From: Serratia sp. M24T3
GTDB taxonomy: Bacteria > Pseudomonadota > Gammaproteobacteria > Enterobacterales > Enterobacteriaceae
Direction of reading: 5' to 3'
DNA: 53,410 bases
NCBI RefSeq assembly: GCF_000257645.1
Contig: NZ_AJHJ01000032.1
Location: 1-53,410 of the forward strand
Shown here piece after piece: positions 39,974 to 48,082 of the stretch; the stretch's first letter is position 1, and each line of letters begins with the position of its first letter. The notes under the pieces are model-generated. The model had not been told where the DNA came from. It did no database searches and was given only the letters and a program-made list of their open reading frames with translations. Both the position numbers and the translations under genes were made by a program.

Positions 39974-40684
39974 ATGTCACAGCAACACACGGTCATCATG
40001 GGTGGATCTTCAGGTATTGGCTTGGCAACGGCAAAGTTACTTCTCGACAGAGGCCATAGAGTGACAATAGCCGGGCGTAGCAGCGATCGCTTGCAAAAAG
40101 CAGCAGACACGCTGTCTGGAGAAATGAATACGCTGATTATCGACGCCACGCGCGAGCAGGATTTACAGCAGGCGTTTAGTCGTATAGAGAGTTTTGACCA
40201 TCTGGTTGTGGCATTGGGTAGCACCAAGGGCGCGGGGGCGTTTGCATCAGTTGCGCTGAGCGATGTGAAGGCCGGGGTCGAGGAAAAATTTTACGCGCAT
40301 TTTGCCTGTGCTCAGGCCGCGCTTCCTTATCTCCGTAAAGATGGCAGTATCACTTTTCTTTCAGCAGTAACTGCTCATGCGGCAATGCCCGGTACGGCAG
40401 GTATCGCGGCCGCCAACGCCGCTGTTGCCGCGCTGGTTCCTGTTCTAGCCTCGGAACTTCAACCTTTGCGAGTCAACGGTGTTTCGCCGGGAGTAATTGA
40501 TACACCCTGGTGGGATTTTCTTTCAACAGAGGATAAAGCGGCAGTTTTCAGTGATTACGCCAAAAGTACTCCTGCAGGAAGGGTAGGGAATGCCGAAGAT
40601 ATTGCGCAGGCTGTGGGTTTTCTGATCGAAAATACTTATACGTCCGGACAGACTATTATTTGTGATGGCGGCCTGCGGCTCTGA
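39974..40684 (+). CDS. Atypical SDR-family oxidoreductase lacking YxxxK
   Basis: 236 aa. NAD(P)-binding GGSSGIG (11-17), catalytic-region Ser (TFLSAVTAH) and the C-terminal SGQTIICDGGLRL are kept. The position of the catalytic Tyr-x-x-x-Lys reads IAAAN (in GTAGIAAANAAVAAL), so both residues are missing. A subgroup of SDRs shows this pattern, so it may use another mechanism. AAAGGAG precedes the ATG. Likely controlled by the divergent MmyB-like regulator. Confidence 0.85.
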   Translation: MSQQHTVIMGGSSGIGLATAKLLLDRGHRVTIAGRSSDRLQKAADTLSGEMNTLIIDATREQDLQQAFSRIESFDHLVVALGSTKGAGAFASVALSDVKAGVEEKFYAHFACAQAALPYLRKDGSITFLSAVTAHAAMPGTAGIAAANAAVAALVPVLASELQPLRVNGVSPGVIDTPWWDFLSTEDKAAVFSDYAKSTPAGRVGNAEDIAQAVGFLIENTYTSGQTIICDGGLRL

Positions 40685-40721
40685 ACTCTATAAGCTTTTA
40701 AGTTGATATTTTGCCAATAAA

Positions 40722-40753
40722 AAAGCGACGGCTAATCGCTTAACCGTCGCTTT
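40722..40753. terminator. Bidirectional terminator between SDR and ybcJ
   Basis: Perfect 10-bp stem AAAGCGACGG/CCGTCGCTTT with a 12-nt loop, A-rich before and CTTTTT after, so it can act for both convergent genes. Confidence 0.88.
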
Positions 40754-40778
40754 CTTTTTGCGTTACAGGCAGGCCTGA

Positions 40779-40997
40779 TTACGCGGAGGCTTTAACCACC
40801 ATTTTGCTGCTGGCGAATTCGACCTGTTGGTCAGCCAGGATTTTGCAACGTTTGCGGGTTTCAACCTTGCCGTTGACTTTAACCTGACCTTCGGCAATCA
40901 CCGCTTTAGCTGCTGCACCGCTCTCACACCAGCCCATAAATTTGAGCAGGTCGCAGAGTTCTACGTGCGGGTGAGATTCGAGAAAAAAAGTTTCCAT
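40779..40997 (-). CDS. ybcJ: RNA-binding S4-like protein YbcJ
   Basis: 72 aa (E. coli 70). S4-like fold: HVELCDLLKFMGWCESGAAAK and EGQVKVNGKVETRKRCKI. Start ATG 40997 with AGGA upstream; the frame extends to 41042 into folD without conservation. Directly downstream of folD by 11 bp. Confidence 0.93.
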   Translation of the reverse strand: METFFLESHPHVELCDLLKFMGWCESGAAAKAVIAEGQVKVNGKVETRKRCKILADQQVEFASSKMVVKASA

Positions 40998-41008
40998 GCC
41001 ATCCTGTC

Positions 41009-41875
41009 TTAGTGAGTATTCACGTCGTGATATTCCTCGCAAGCCTGCAAGGTATTTTGAATAAGTGTAGCAACAGTCATAGGACCAACGCCACCTGGAA
41101 CCGGCGTAATGAAAGAAGCACGTTCAGACGCGGCTTCAAATTCTACATCGCCGACTACTTTACCACTTTCCAGACGGTTAATACCGACATCAATCACGAT
41201 AGCGCCCGGTTTGATCCATTCGCCCGGAATAAAGCCTGGTTTACCCACGGCAACGACCACTAAATCAGCGTTCTCGACGTGGTGACGCAGATTCTTGGTG
41301 AAACGGTGAGTCACGGTAGTCGTGCAACCGGCCAGAAGAAGCTCCATGCTCATTGGGCGGCCCACGATATTTGACGCACCAATGACCACGGCATTCAGGC
41401 CGAAAGTGTCGATATCATAACGTTCGAGCAAGGTAACAATGCCGCGAGGAGTACAAGGACGCAGCTTCGGCGCACGCTGGCACAGGCGACCCACGTTATA
41501 AGGGTGGAAACCATCGACGTCTTTATCGGGATGGATATTTTCCAGCACCTTCACATTATCGATACCCGCAGGCAAAGGCAGCTGAACCAGAATGCCATCG
41601 ATTGCGTCGTCATTATTTAGTTGATCGATAAGTGCCAGTAACTCACCTTCAGTGGTGGTAGCAGGCAAATCGTATGAACGGGAAAGAAAGCCGACCTCGT
41701 CACAGGCTTTGCGTTTGCTGGCAACATAAATTTGTGAAGCCGGGTTTTCACCGACCAGCACAACGGCCAATCCTGGAGCGCGTTTGCCATGCGCGATGCG
41801 TTGCTTAACTTTTTCAGCGACTTCGCTTCTGACCTGCTGCGCAATCGTTTTACCGTCAATAATCTTTGCTGCCAT
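41009..41875 (-). CDS. folD: Methylenetetrahydrofolate dehydrogenase/cyclohydrolase
   Basis: Bifunctional one-carbon enzyme, 288 aa as in E. coli. Catalytic [13 protein letters not shown] with its Lys, [20 protein letters not shown] and the NADP loop [10 protein letters not shown]. Supplies formyl-THF for purine synthesis. The 238-bp spacer to the next gene is AT-rich with no gene seen. Confidence 0.97.
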   Translation of the reverse strand: MAAKIIDGKTIAQQVRSEVAEKVKQRIAHGKRAPGLAVVLVGENPASQIYVASKRKACDEVGFLSRSYDLPATTTEGELLALIDQLNNDDAIDGILVQLPLPAGIDNVKVLENIHPDKDVDGFHPYNVGRLCQRAPKLRPCTPRGIVTLLERYDIDTFGLNAVVIGASNIVGRPMSMELLLAGCTTTVTHRFTKNLRHHVENADLVVVAVGKPGFIPGEWIKPGAIVIDVGINRLESGKVVGDVEFEAASERASFITPVPGGVGPMTVATLIQNTLQACEEYHDVNTH

Positions 41876-42113
41876 CTGGGGAAAAATCCATCAATTAATA
41901 AATGCGGGGGAATCCGTCTATTTTGTCAGAACCTGCGCTCGCTGTCAGGCGCAGAATCGCAATAAGATGAACGGATAATAACCAGATGGGCGCTATTTTT
42001 AACACTAAACCCTAAAAAACCGTGACAGTCGCGCAAGTTATGCGTTTTATAAGTGAATAAAACGTCACCACTCTTTTGTTATTTTTAACTCATATTTAAA
42101 AGGAAACTCAGCC

Positions 42114-43025
42114 ATGACCAGTAAGGTGGGTATCATTGGAACGGGCCATGTCGGCGCTGACGTGGCATTTTCACTCGTAACACAGGGTCTGTGCGACGTC
42201 CTGGTATTAATTGATCAGGATGAAAAGAAAGCGGCTGCGCAGGCGCTGGAACTGCAGGATATGGCATCCCTTACTGCATCTCGAACTACAGTGATCGCCA
42301 ATGATTACAGCGTATTAGCTGACGCTGACGTAGTGGTCATCGCCGTTGGCCCCAAAACCATGCTGAAAGAGGATCGTCTTGAGGAGTTGGCCGAGACCTG
42401 CTCCGCCGTGCGTGAAGCAATTCCTAAACTAATTGCCAGTGGTTTTGGCGGCGTGATTATTAATATCACCAATCCGTGCGACGTAATAACTCAGATTGTG
42501 CAGCATACCAGCGGGCTACCCAAGGCACAGGTGTTCGGCACCGGCACTTCATTGGACACTGCACGCATGAAGCGTGTTATTGGAGAATTCTTTAACGTCG
42601 ACCCAAAAAGCGTTAACGGCTACGTGATGGGCGAGCACGGCGAATCACAGTTTGTTGCCTGGAGCACGGTGAATATCGGCGGATGCCCGGTCAGCGAACT
42701 TGCCGGAGAAGAACAACCAGATTGGACGGCGCTAGAATCTTCAGTTCGTGGCGGCGGATGGGCGATTTTGCAGGGCAAAGGCTGGACTAGTTTTGGTATC
42801 GCCACGGCGACCGCGCAACTGGTTGACGCCGTTTTGTCTAATGCACAAAGCGTTTACCCTGTGGCCGTGTGGGACGAGACTCAGCAGGTTTACATTGGTC
42901 AGCCGGCGATAATTGGCCGCAATGGCATTGTAAAAGTGCTTAAACCTGTTCTCGAAAGTCGCGAGCAGGCATTATTCGATGCTTCAGCCAGAGTGATTTC
43001 AAACGCATTCAATAGCACACTGTAA
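42114..43025 (+). CDS. L-2-hydroxyacid dehydrogenase (L-LDH/HicDH family)
   Basis: 303 aa NAD-dependent member of the lactate/malate dehydrogenase superfamily. GTGHVG nucleotide motif (9-14), substrate Arg in LDTARM and catalytic His in GEHGES. The substrate loop (VGPKTMLKEDRLEEL) is unlike lactate or malate enzymes and recalls L-2-hydroxyisocaproate dehydrogenase, so branched 2-oxoacids are a possible substrate. AAAGGAAA precedes the ATG. No operon partner; absent from this position in E. coli. The 290 bp after it, up to the tRNA, carry only the tRNA promoter. Confidence 0.82.
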   Translation: MTSKVGIIGTGHVGADVAFSLVTQGLCDVLVLIDQDEKKAAAQALELQDMASLTASRTTVIANDYSVLADADVVVIAVGPKTMLKEDRLEELAETCSAVREAIPKLIASGFGGVIINITNPCDVITQIVQHTSGLPKAQVFGTGTSLDTARMKRVIGEFFNVDPKSVNGYVMGEHGESQFVAWSTVNIGGCPVSELAGEEQPDWTALESSVRGGGWAILQGKGWTSFGIATATAQLVDAVLSNAQSVYPVAVWDETQQVYIGQPAIIGRNGIVKVLKPVLESREQALFDASARVISNAFNSTL

Positions 43026-43253
43026 TTTGATTGGAACCGTCCACCGTTTATAAATGACCGTGCTATTAAAGGCGGCATTCCGCTGGAGTTTGACGGGGCA
43101 TAGCAAGAATCGCTGACAGCGGTGAGGTTAAAGTTATCACCGCTGAGTAAAGCCTAAGTATTGAAATTTATTTAATTTCAGAGGGCCTGGCGGTGTTTTA
43201 ATGATAAAAATTGGCAAAACTGCTCAGGCATTAAGCAGTAAGCGCGAAAGCCA

Positions 43254-43281
43254 TTGACTCGACCTCGATGGCCCGTATAAT
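43254..43281 (+). promoter_or_regulatory. Promoter of the tRNA-Arg gene
   Basis: TTGACT (43254-43259), 16-bp spacer, TATAAT (43276-43281) and a GC-rich discriminator (ccgagtccgc) typical of stringently controlled stable-RNA promoters, 34 bp before the tRNA. Confidence 0.85.
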
Positions 43282-43315
43282 CCGAGTCCGCTGTACTGCC
43301 TTTTAGCAGTCTAAT

Positions 43316-43392
43316 GCGCCCTTAGCTCAGTTGGATAGAGCAACGGCCTTCTAAGCCGTAGGTCACAGGTTCGAGCCCTGTAGGGCGTACCA
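43316..43392 (+). tRNA. argU: tRNA-Arg(UCU)
   Basis: 77 nt with encoded CCA. Acceptor GCGCCCT/AGGGCGT, anticodon arm ACGGC-CTTCTAA-GCCGT with anticodon TCT at 43350-43352, T-arm ACAGG-TTCGAGC-CCTGT. It decodes AGA. argU is a common integration target (DLP12 in E. coli), and a P4-type integrase follows at once, so its 3' end is the attachment site. Confidence 0.97.
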
Positions 43393-43417
43393 TTTTCACT
43401 TCTCCGTACGTATCCTA

Positions 43418-43505
43418 AAGTCTACAAAACCCCTTATAACAAGCATACATAGCCATGCCTCCCTCTACCGACGTCTACCTACATCTATTGAAATCTACAC
43501 CCAAG
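43418..43505. promoter_or_regulatory. Putative integrase arm sites left of int
   Basis: Repeated (g/a)TCTAC motifs (agtctacaaa near 43421, cgtctacc near 43470, atctattg and aatctaca near 43490). The inverse motif GTAGA recurs three times after int (44793-44825). Clustered short repeats on both sides of int are typical arm-type integrase or Vis/AlpA binding sites. Confidence 0.5.
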
Positions 43506-43506
43506 T

Positions 43507-43555
43507 GGGGGTATCTTTGGGGGTACACGCCCGTTCAATGAAATGAGATACCCCC
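43507..43555. promoter_or_regulatory. Inverted repeat spanning the int start codon
   Basis: GGGGGTATCT (43507-43516) pairs perfectly with AGATACCCCC (43546-43555); the int ATG (43543-43545) lies at the foot of the right arm. As RNA this 10-bp stem could mask the start; as DNA it could be an autoregulatory operator. Confidence 0.6.
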
Positions 43556-44772
43556 AAGTGAAGCTAAATGCCCGCCAGGTTGAAACCTCCAAAGGTAAAG
43601 AGAAGCCTTATAAACTCGCTGACGGTGGCGGCCTGTACCTATTGGTCAATCCTAATGCGACCAAGTACTGGCGTTTAAAATACCGTGTCAGCGGTAAAGA
43701 GAAGCTGTTATCCGTGGGGGTATATCCTGACGTGTCGCTGGCTGCTGCCAGGGGCAAGCGTGACGAGGCTAAAAAGATACTGGCAGCTGGTGGTGATCCG
43801 AGCGAAGAAAAGAGAACGGAGAAGCTGGCAAAGAAAACCAGTGTTGAAAACACCTTCGAGGCTCTCGCCAGAGAGTGGCATGCTTATAAAGAGCCAAATT
43901 GGTCTAAGGGCTATGCCGAGGATCTGATGGAGTCCTTCGAAAACGACATTTTTCCGTATATCGGTAAGAAGCCCATAGACGATATCAAACCTCTCCATGT
44001 ACTCGATGCGCTCAGGAAGTTAGAGAAGCGCGGCGTTATCGATAAGATGCGCAAAATCCGCCAGGCATGCAGCCAGACATTCCGCTATGCCATTGTCACC
44101 GGTAGAGCCGAAAATAATCCTGCTAGTGAATTAGCCGGTGCTCTAGTCGTTCAGAAGCACAAACATTACCCGCACCTGGTCGCCTCTGAATTCCCCGAAT
44201 TCCTGCAATCCCTTAATGACTATTCTGGAAGCATCGTCACGCAGATAGCTACGCGCTTGCTGATGCTTACCGGCGTTCGCACCATTGAGCTGCGCGCCGC
44301 TGAGTGGGCAGAGTTTGATTTAGACAAGGGTGTCTGGGAAGTGCCACAAAGCCGAATGAAGATGCGCCGGCCACACTTAGTGCCGCTCTCTGAACAGGTG
44401 CTGTTATTGCTCCACCAGCTGCAGGAGATAACAGGGCGCTTTAAGTTCGTTTTCCCTGGCCGCAATGACAGTACCAAACCAATGAGTGAAGCCAGCATTA
44501 ACCAGGTGATTAAGCGGATCGGTTATGGTGGCCGAGCAACCGGGCATGGGTTCCGCCACACCATGAGTACCATCCTGCATGAGCAGGGCTACAACACAGC
44601 CTGGATTGAAACCCAGCTGGCACACGTCGATAAGAACTCAATTCGCGGCACCTATAACCATGCTCAATATCTGGATGGCCGCCGTGAGATGCTTCAATGG
44701 TATGCCGACTATATGGACCGCCTCGAGCGTGGTGAGAATGTTGTGCATGGGAAGTTTGGGAAGAGTGCGTAA
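43543..44772 (+). CDS. int: P4-type tyrosine integrase
   Basis: 409 aa site-specific recombinase. N-terminal arm-binding DUF4102-like region (LADGGGLYLLVNPNATKYWRLKY), core-binding domain about 105-190 and a catalytic domain with R246, H335, R338, H361 and Y371 all present. Adjacent to the tRNA, as expected for integration at its 3' end. No good ribosome-binding site precedes ATG 43543, which is embedded in an inverted repeat. Confidence 0.95.
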   Translation: MRYPQVKLNARQVETSKGKEKPYKLADGGGLYLLVNPNATKYWRLKYRVSGKEKLLSVGVYPDVSLAAARGKRDEAKKILAAGGDPSEEKRTEKLAKKTSVENTFEALAREWHAYKEPNWSKGYAEDLMESFENDIFPYIGKKPIDDIKPLHVLDALRKLEKRGVIDKMRKIRQACSQTFRYAIVTGRAENNPASELAGALVVQKHKHYPHLVASEFPEFLQSLNDYSGSIVTQIATRLLMLTGVRTIELRAAEWAEFDLDKGVWEVPQSRMKMRRPHLVPLSEQVLLLLHQLQEITGRFKFVFPGRNDSTKPMSEASINQVIKRIGYGGRATGHGFRHTMSTILHEQGYNTAWIETQLAHVDKNSIRGTYNHAQYLDGRREMLQWYADYMDRLERGENVVHGKFGKSA

Positions 44773-44787
44773 CTGGATAAAAAAACA

Positions 44788-44826
44788 GTGCTGGTAGACA
44801 CTCAATGTAGACCACAGTAGACTACA
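44788..44826. promoter_or_regulatory. GTAGAC repeats after int
   Basis: gGTAGACac, tGTAGACca and aGTAGACta occur at 44791, 44806 and 44816, inverse to TCTAC motifs left of int. Probably further arm-type or excisionase sites. Confidence 0.45.
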
Positions 44827-44930
44827 TTGGAAAACTAAAAACTTATAAACCGAGCTCATAATAACCCGAAAACTAGTATTCCTATACGGTTAGTTATGGT
44901 TCTTACTCTACAGAAAGCTCGAGGTGACAT

Positions 44931-45656
44931 GTGCCAATAATTGAAAATATCCCAGACTTATCACATTGGCGAACAATTCAAGAATTCACGGTTGAGCAAG
45001 CCTCTATGCTATTGGCTGCTATTGACCCATATGATTATGATGATGGGTTGATATCTATAAAGCGCATCAGGCATGAGCGCTGGAAAATGGCTTGGGGTTT
45101 TTCAGAGGGGATTGTTAGTGCTATCAGACGAGGTGTTTTAACCCCCGTAGTCTGTATGGGGGAAATTACAAGTTTTAATAGTTATGACAATGAATACTAT
45201 ATAAATAATGAAACAATTAAGCCTACCGATAGAACAAAAGATATTAGTAAAAGTAAAACAATAATTACAAGGGATTCACTATATGCTTGGGTTGAAGCTG
45301 AGAATGTAGACTTTGTTAGAAAGCCACCTGCTACAAAATTAAAAAACGTATCTGAATGGAGTGGGGAATTACCAAGTACAGAGTATTTTGTCGATTCCAC
45401 TTCAGACCCAGCAATAGAAGAAAAGCTATTATTGCCAAGGTTTGAACATCAAAGTGAAGGTCTTGAGTATATTGAAGAAGCAGTGAGGCAATTTTGGTCA
45501 ACTTATGATCCTGATGATAAATCAACAGCTCCTAGCCGTGAGGACGTTCGTGGCTATCTAATCAGCAAGGGGGCAGGGGTTAATTTAGCTAAGGCTGTTG
45601 ATGAGGTTTTAAGGCCTTTTGAACTTAAGAAAGGAGGAAGAAAGCCTTTAAAATGA
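44931..45656 (+). CDS. AT-rich accessory protein of unknown function
   Basis: 241 aa, GTG start with GAGGTG 4 nt upstream. Unrecognised. The N-terminal half (FTVEQASMLLAAIDPYDYD...KWKMAWGF-like) resembles hypothetical proteins of phages and satellites; the C-terminal 60 residues (FWSTYDPDDKSTAPSREDVRGYLISKG) look like a small helical DNA-binding-type tail often seen in such proteins. Much more AT-rich than its neighbours. It stands alone between int and alpA, a common cargo position in P4-like elements. Confidence 0.65.
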   Translation: MPIIENIPDLSHWRTIQEFTVEQASMLLAAIDPYDYDDGLISIKRIRHERWKMAWGFSEGIVSAIRRGVLTPVVCMGEITSFNSYDNEYYINNETIKPTDRTKDISKSKTIITRDSLYAWVEAENVDFVRKPPATKLKNVSEWSGELPSTEYFVDSTSDPAIEEKLLLPRFEHQSEGLEYIEEAVRQFWSTYDPDDKSTAPSREDVRGYLISKGAGVNLAKAVDEVLRPFELKKGGRKPLK

Positions 45657-45664
45657 AACCGTTA

Positions 45665-45702
45665 AACCTAACTTCCCTTTTTCGTAAAACAGTGGTTAGG
45701 TT
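45665..45702. terminator. Inverted repeat after the accessory gene
   Basis: AACCTAAC (45665-45672) pairs perfectly with GTTAGGTT (45695-45702), 22-nt loop, 9 nt after the stop codon, then GAAAAAATG. May end the accessory transcript or be an operator. Confidence 0.45.
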
Positions 45703-45747
45703 GAAAAAATGAAGGGTATTTCTCAAGTAATTAGCCATTAATGACAA

Positions 45748-45797
45748 TTTAAACAGTGATTCGGTTATAGCTTAAACAGCGGTAACCTTGTTTAAAC
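45748..45797. promoter_or_regulatory. TTTAAAC repeats upstream of alpA
   Basis: TTTAAACAG (45748), CTTAAACAG (45771) with 23-bp spacing, and TTTAAAC (45791). About 95-140 bp before alpA and on nearly the same helix face, so plausible operators for AlpA or another element regulator. Confidence 0.4.
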
Positions 45798-45889
45798 CTG
45801 CCTGCTATTTTAATTTATTTGTGTCTGAGATTATCTCCCCAGTTATCGCAAAGTCTATCAAATATAATCTGAATATAGCAGGGGTATGT

Positions 45890-46087
45890 ATGTCAAAGTC
45901 ATTAATACGTTTACCTGAAGTTCAACGCCGAACTGGTTATAGTAAGGCCTGGATTTATCGTCTTATCAGCCAGAGTCGCTTCCCTGCATCAATTAAAATT
46001 GGTTCTCGTGCTATTGCTTTTATCGAGAGTGAAATTGATGATTGGATCAATCAGCGTATTGCTGAATCACGCGGGGAGGCTGCATAA
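45890..46087 (+). CDS. alpA: AlpA-family transcriptional regulator
   Basis: 65 aa (MSKSLIRLPEVQRRTGYSKAWIYRLI...). MerR-like winged HTH of the AlpA/Vis family (LPEVQRRTGYSKAWIY), ending DDWINQRIAESRGEAA. Regulates excision or int expression in P4-like elements. AGGGGT lies 6 nt before ATG 45890; longer in-frame extensions are AT-rich and unconserved. The next gene starts directly after its stop. Confidence 0.9.
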   Translation: MSKSLIRLPEVQRRTGYSKAWIYRLISQSRFPASIKIGSRAIAFIESEIDDWINQRIAESRGEAA

Positions 46088-46507
46088 ATGCAAAAGAAAA
46101 CCCGCACAGAGGCGGGCATTATCGAACAGGTTAGCGCCAACGATAATACCGCCATTCTCACTATCAAGCCAGCACCAAAGAAACACCGCGCACGCTGCTA
46201 CATGATGCGTACCGGGGTTGAGGGCTGGACGGAGAATGACATTCTCCGTTACTGCCGATTATCATCCGGGCGTAATTACGCTACAGAGTTGGAACGTCGT
46301 CTTGATATTCATCTTGAACGTATCGAGGAGAAAAACCCTGACGGCATTGGCTCACATCTGCGCTATCGCTTCTCCTGCCGTGCTGACGTGATGCTAGTAA
46401 TCCAATTGGTCAGCCGCAACGCTGCTACTGGTGGTTATCGTGGGCTATCACAGCCGGAAATCAGCGACATTCTCACCCTCTATCCAGACGCCTTCACCGC
46501 CGCCTAA
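46088..46507 (+). CDS. Satellite-element hypothetical protein
   Basis: 139 aa, immediately after alpA. Basic N-terminus (QKKTRTEAG) and a central DILRYCRLSSGRNYATELERRL segment resembling a small helical domain. Belongs to hypothetical proteins commonly found beside AlpA in P4-like elements. Function not recognised. Confidence 0.75.
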   Translation: MQKKTRTEAGIIEQVSANDNTAILTIKPAPKKHRARCYMMRTGVEGWTENDILRYCRLSSGRNYATELERRLDIHLERIEEKNPDGIGSHLRYRFSCRADVMLVIQLVSRNAATGGYRGLSQPEISDILTLYPDAFTAA

Positions 46508-46520
46508 CGGAGCCTGACAA

Positions 46521-47108
46521 ATGAAAATCGAAAAAAGCAGATTAAATTCTGAGGCCGCCCCTCAGCCTTCCACCAGCCTGGGCGGTATTTTCAATGCTGA
46601 TGAAGCTGATATTTCGGTAATTAAATTCGAAGGTCAATCCGTCCGCATCGTGAATGTTTACGGTGAGCCGTGGTTCATTGCTAAAGATGTTTGTAAGGCT
46701 CTGGAAATGGCGGATCACTTAGTCGCACTGCGCCGCCTTGATAATGATGAAAAGGGGGAGTGTTCAATACCTACCCTTGGTGGCAATCAGATTATGCGCA
46801 CGGTATGTGAATCAGGTTTTTATAAACTGATTGCCCGCAGCCGCAAAGCCTCCACACCTGGAACATCTGCTCACCGGTTCACTAACTGGGTATTCCGAGA
46901 CGTGATCCCATCCATTCGCAAAACTGGCTCATACGGCGTGCCGTTCGCCTTCCTGAATGACCACAGTAAACGCAAAGCCTTGTACACAGCTAAGGCCAGT
47001 AAACGTGGTTCAGCGCTTCAATCGTGCAAAGCGGAAAAAGCACGCCTGAACGCCGAAGAAGCTGCGCTATGGCGCAAGTTTCAGCCTCAGCTGCCGGAGG
47101 TTCACTAA
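46521..47108 (+). CDS. Bro-N domain protein (antirepressor-like)
   Basis: 195 aa. Bro-N domain at about 32-135: VYGEPWFIAKDVCKALEMAD...LDNDEKG...ESGFYKLIARSRK...FTNWVFRDVIPSIRKTGSY. The C-terminus is Lys/Ala-rich. Bro-N proteins in phages bind DNA or act as antirepressors. GGAGC lies upstream of the ATG. The last base of its stop region overlaps ATG 47108. Confidence 0.85.
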   Translation: MKIEKSRLNSEAAPQPSTSLGGIFNADEADISVIKFEGQSVRIVNVYGEPWFIAKDVCKALEMADHLVALRRLDNDEKGECSIPTLGGNQIMRTVCESGFYKLIARSRKASTPGTSAHRFTNWVFRDVIPSIRKTGSYGVPFAFLNDHSKRKALYTAKASKRGSALQSCKAEKARLNAEEAALWRKFQPQLPEVH

Positions 47109-47361
47109 TGACTACCGCCCACAACGCAGCCTTTTCGCTGGCTGGGAACTTAACAATACTTAACACCCAGAACCTAACAAAACCTGACATTGAATTTAAT
47201 TTTGGCACCAGGGTGAGGGAGGGACTTTTTGCAACAGTACGAGCGAGCGCACGAGGGCGGGAAGGTTTTTCGGGGATCACTACGCGAGGCGGTGAGCTTT
47301 CGGACTCCATAAAAAAGGGCAGCACACATTGTGCGATCCTCTGTGATGGCATGATGTTGAA
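47109..47361 (+). other. Leader-like region between Bro-N and ylcI genes; possible C4/CI-type RNA
   Basis: An open plus frame from ATG 47108 runs through here into the antisense of the next gene, without a recognisable protein. The segment 47230-47340 carries hairpin-forming blocks (tcac...gtga near 47278-47292; gcaca-cat-tgtgc, 47320-47332) and a TCCATAAAAAAGGGCAGCAC stretch. In P4 and P1 the region before the kil/icd gene encodes the CI/C4 immunity RNA, so a similar RNA is possible here. Not proven. Confidence 0.35.
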
Positions 47362-47676
47362 TCAATCTTCTGACGAATCAGCAATAGGTTTCCGACGCTG
47401 TAATTCTTCACGGGCAATGCTGACAAGTTGCTGGATTTCCTCACCCACTTTCGTACCGATTTCCTCAAGTCTGCTCAGCGCATCTAGAGAGGATAACAGT
47501 AGATTTTCCTCGCTACCTTCAAGCTGGCGGCGAGTGATTTCGCTTCGCATTGCCGTAACGATGAAACCAGCCGTTGATTCTCCATTCAGCTTAACAGATT
47601 CCATATCATGCAAAACATCGTGCGGAACGCGGACATTTTTGATCTGTGATTTGTTGTTGACGCTACCCGTAGCCAT
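47362..47676 (-). CDS. YlcI/YnfO-family protein
   Basis: 104 aa, begins MATGSVNNKSQIKNVRVPHDVLHDM, the conserved start of YlcI/YnfO-type phage proteins (ribbon-helix-helix-like). A helical Glu/Leu-rich C-terminus follows. A perfect AGGAGG lies before the ATG. It is the only minus-strand gene in the element and lies antisense to the leader of the Icd-like transcript. Likely a small DNA-binding regulator. Confidence 0.8.
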   Translation of the reverse strand: MATGSVNNKSQIKNVRVPHDVLHDMESVKLNGESTAGFIVTAMRSEITRRQLEGSEENLLLSSLDALSRLEEIGTKVGEEIQQLVSIAREELQRRKPIADSSED

Positions 47677-47743
47677 TGAGCCTCCTGGATTAAGTTTGAG
47701 TGTATTACATTACATTAGTGAGTGTGCATTTAAAAGCATTGAC

Positions 47744-48082
47744 ATGAATACACACTTGTCATTAAATGAAATGCACACCTTATCCACAGGTAAGGCACAG
47801 GCAGTACCAAAAACAGCGAAGCCCAGCAGTGGTGGAACACTAGCCGGGCTTCTCACCAAACAGTTATTAGAGGTAACAGTTATGGCTGAAGCACAGTCTA
47901 CCCAAACTCGCCCCAAATTTCAGTATCGCTTTCTGGCAATCGATCGCGCTAATCGTAAAGCGACACCGTGTCGTTTGACTGTCGAAGCGCATACGGAGCA
48001 TGAAGCACGCTTAATTCTCTGTGCCCACTTCATCCTTTCACTCGCTGCCCGCCTGCCAACGCAGGAGGCCCGCCATGCTTAA
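47744..48082 (+). CDS. Icd-like host cell-division inhibitor (Ash/Icd family)
   Basis: 112 aa from ATG 47744; a 66-aa form from ATG 47882 (GAGG upstream) is equally plausible. The C-terminal part (FQYRFLAIDRANRKATPCRLTVEAHTEHEARLIL...LSLAARLPTQEARHA) is typical of Icd-like proteins of P4-type elements; the N-terminal TGKAQAVPKTAKPSSGGTLAG stretch also recurs in that family. Homologues in P1/P4 block cell division. It overlaps the next gene by 8 bp. Confidence 0.75.
   Translation: MNTHLSLNEMHTLSTGKAQAVPKTAKPSSGGTLAGLLTKQLLEVTVMAEAQSTQTRPKFQYRFLAIDRANRKATPCRLTVEAHTEHEARLILCAHFILSLAARLPTQEARHA

Noticed and set aside
47024-48082. One long plus-strand open frame (352 codons) across the ylcI region
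   Set aside because: The middle lies antisense to a gene with a perfect AGGAGG and a recognised family start. Only the last 65-110 codons match a known family (Icd-like).
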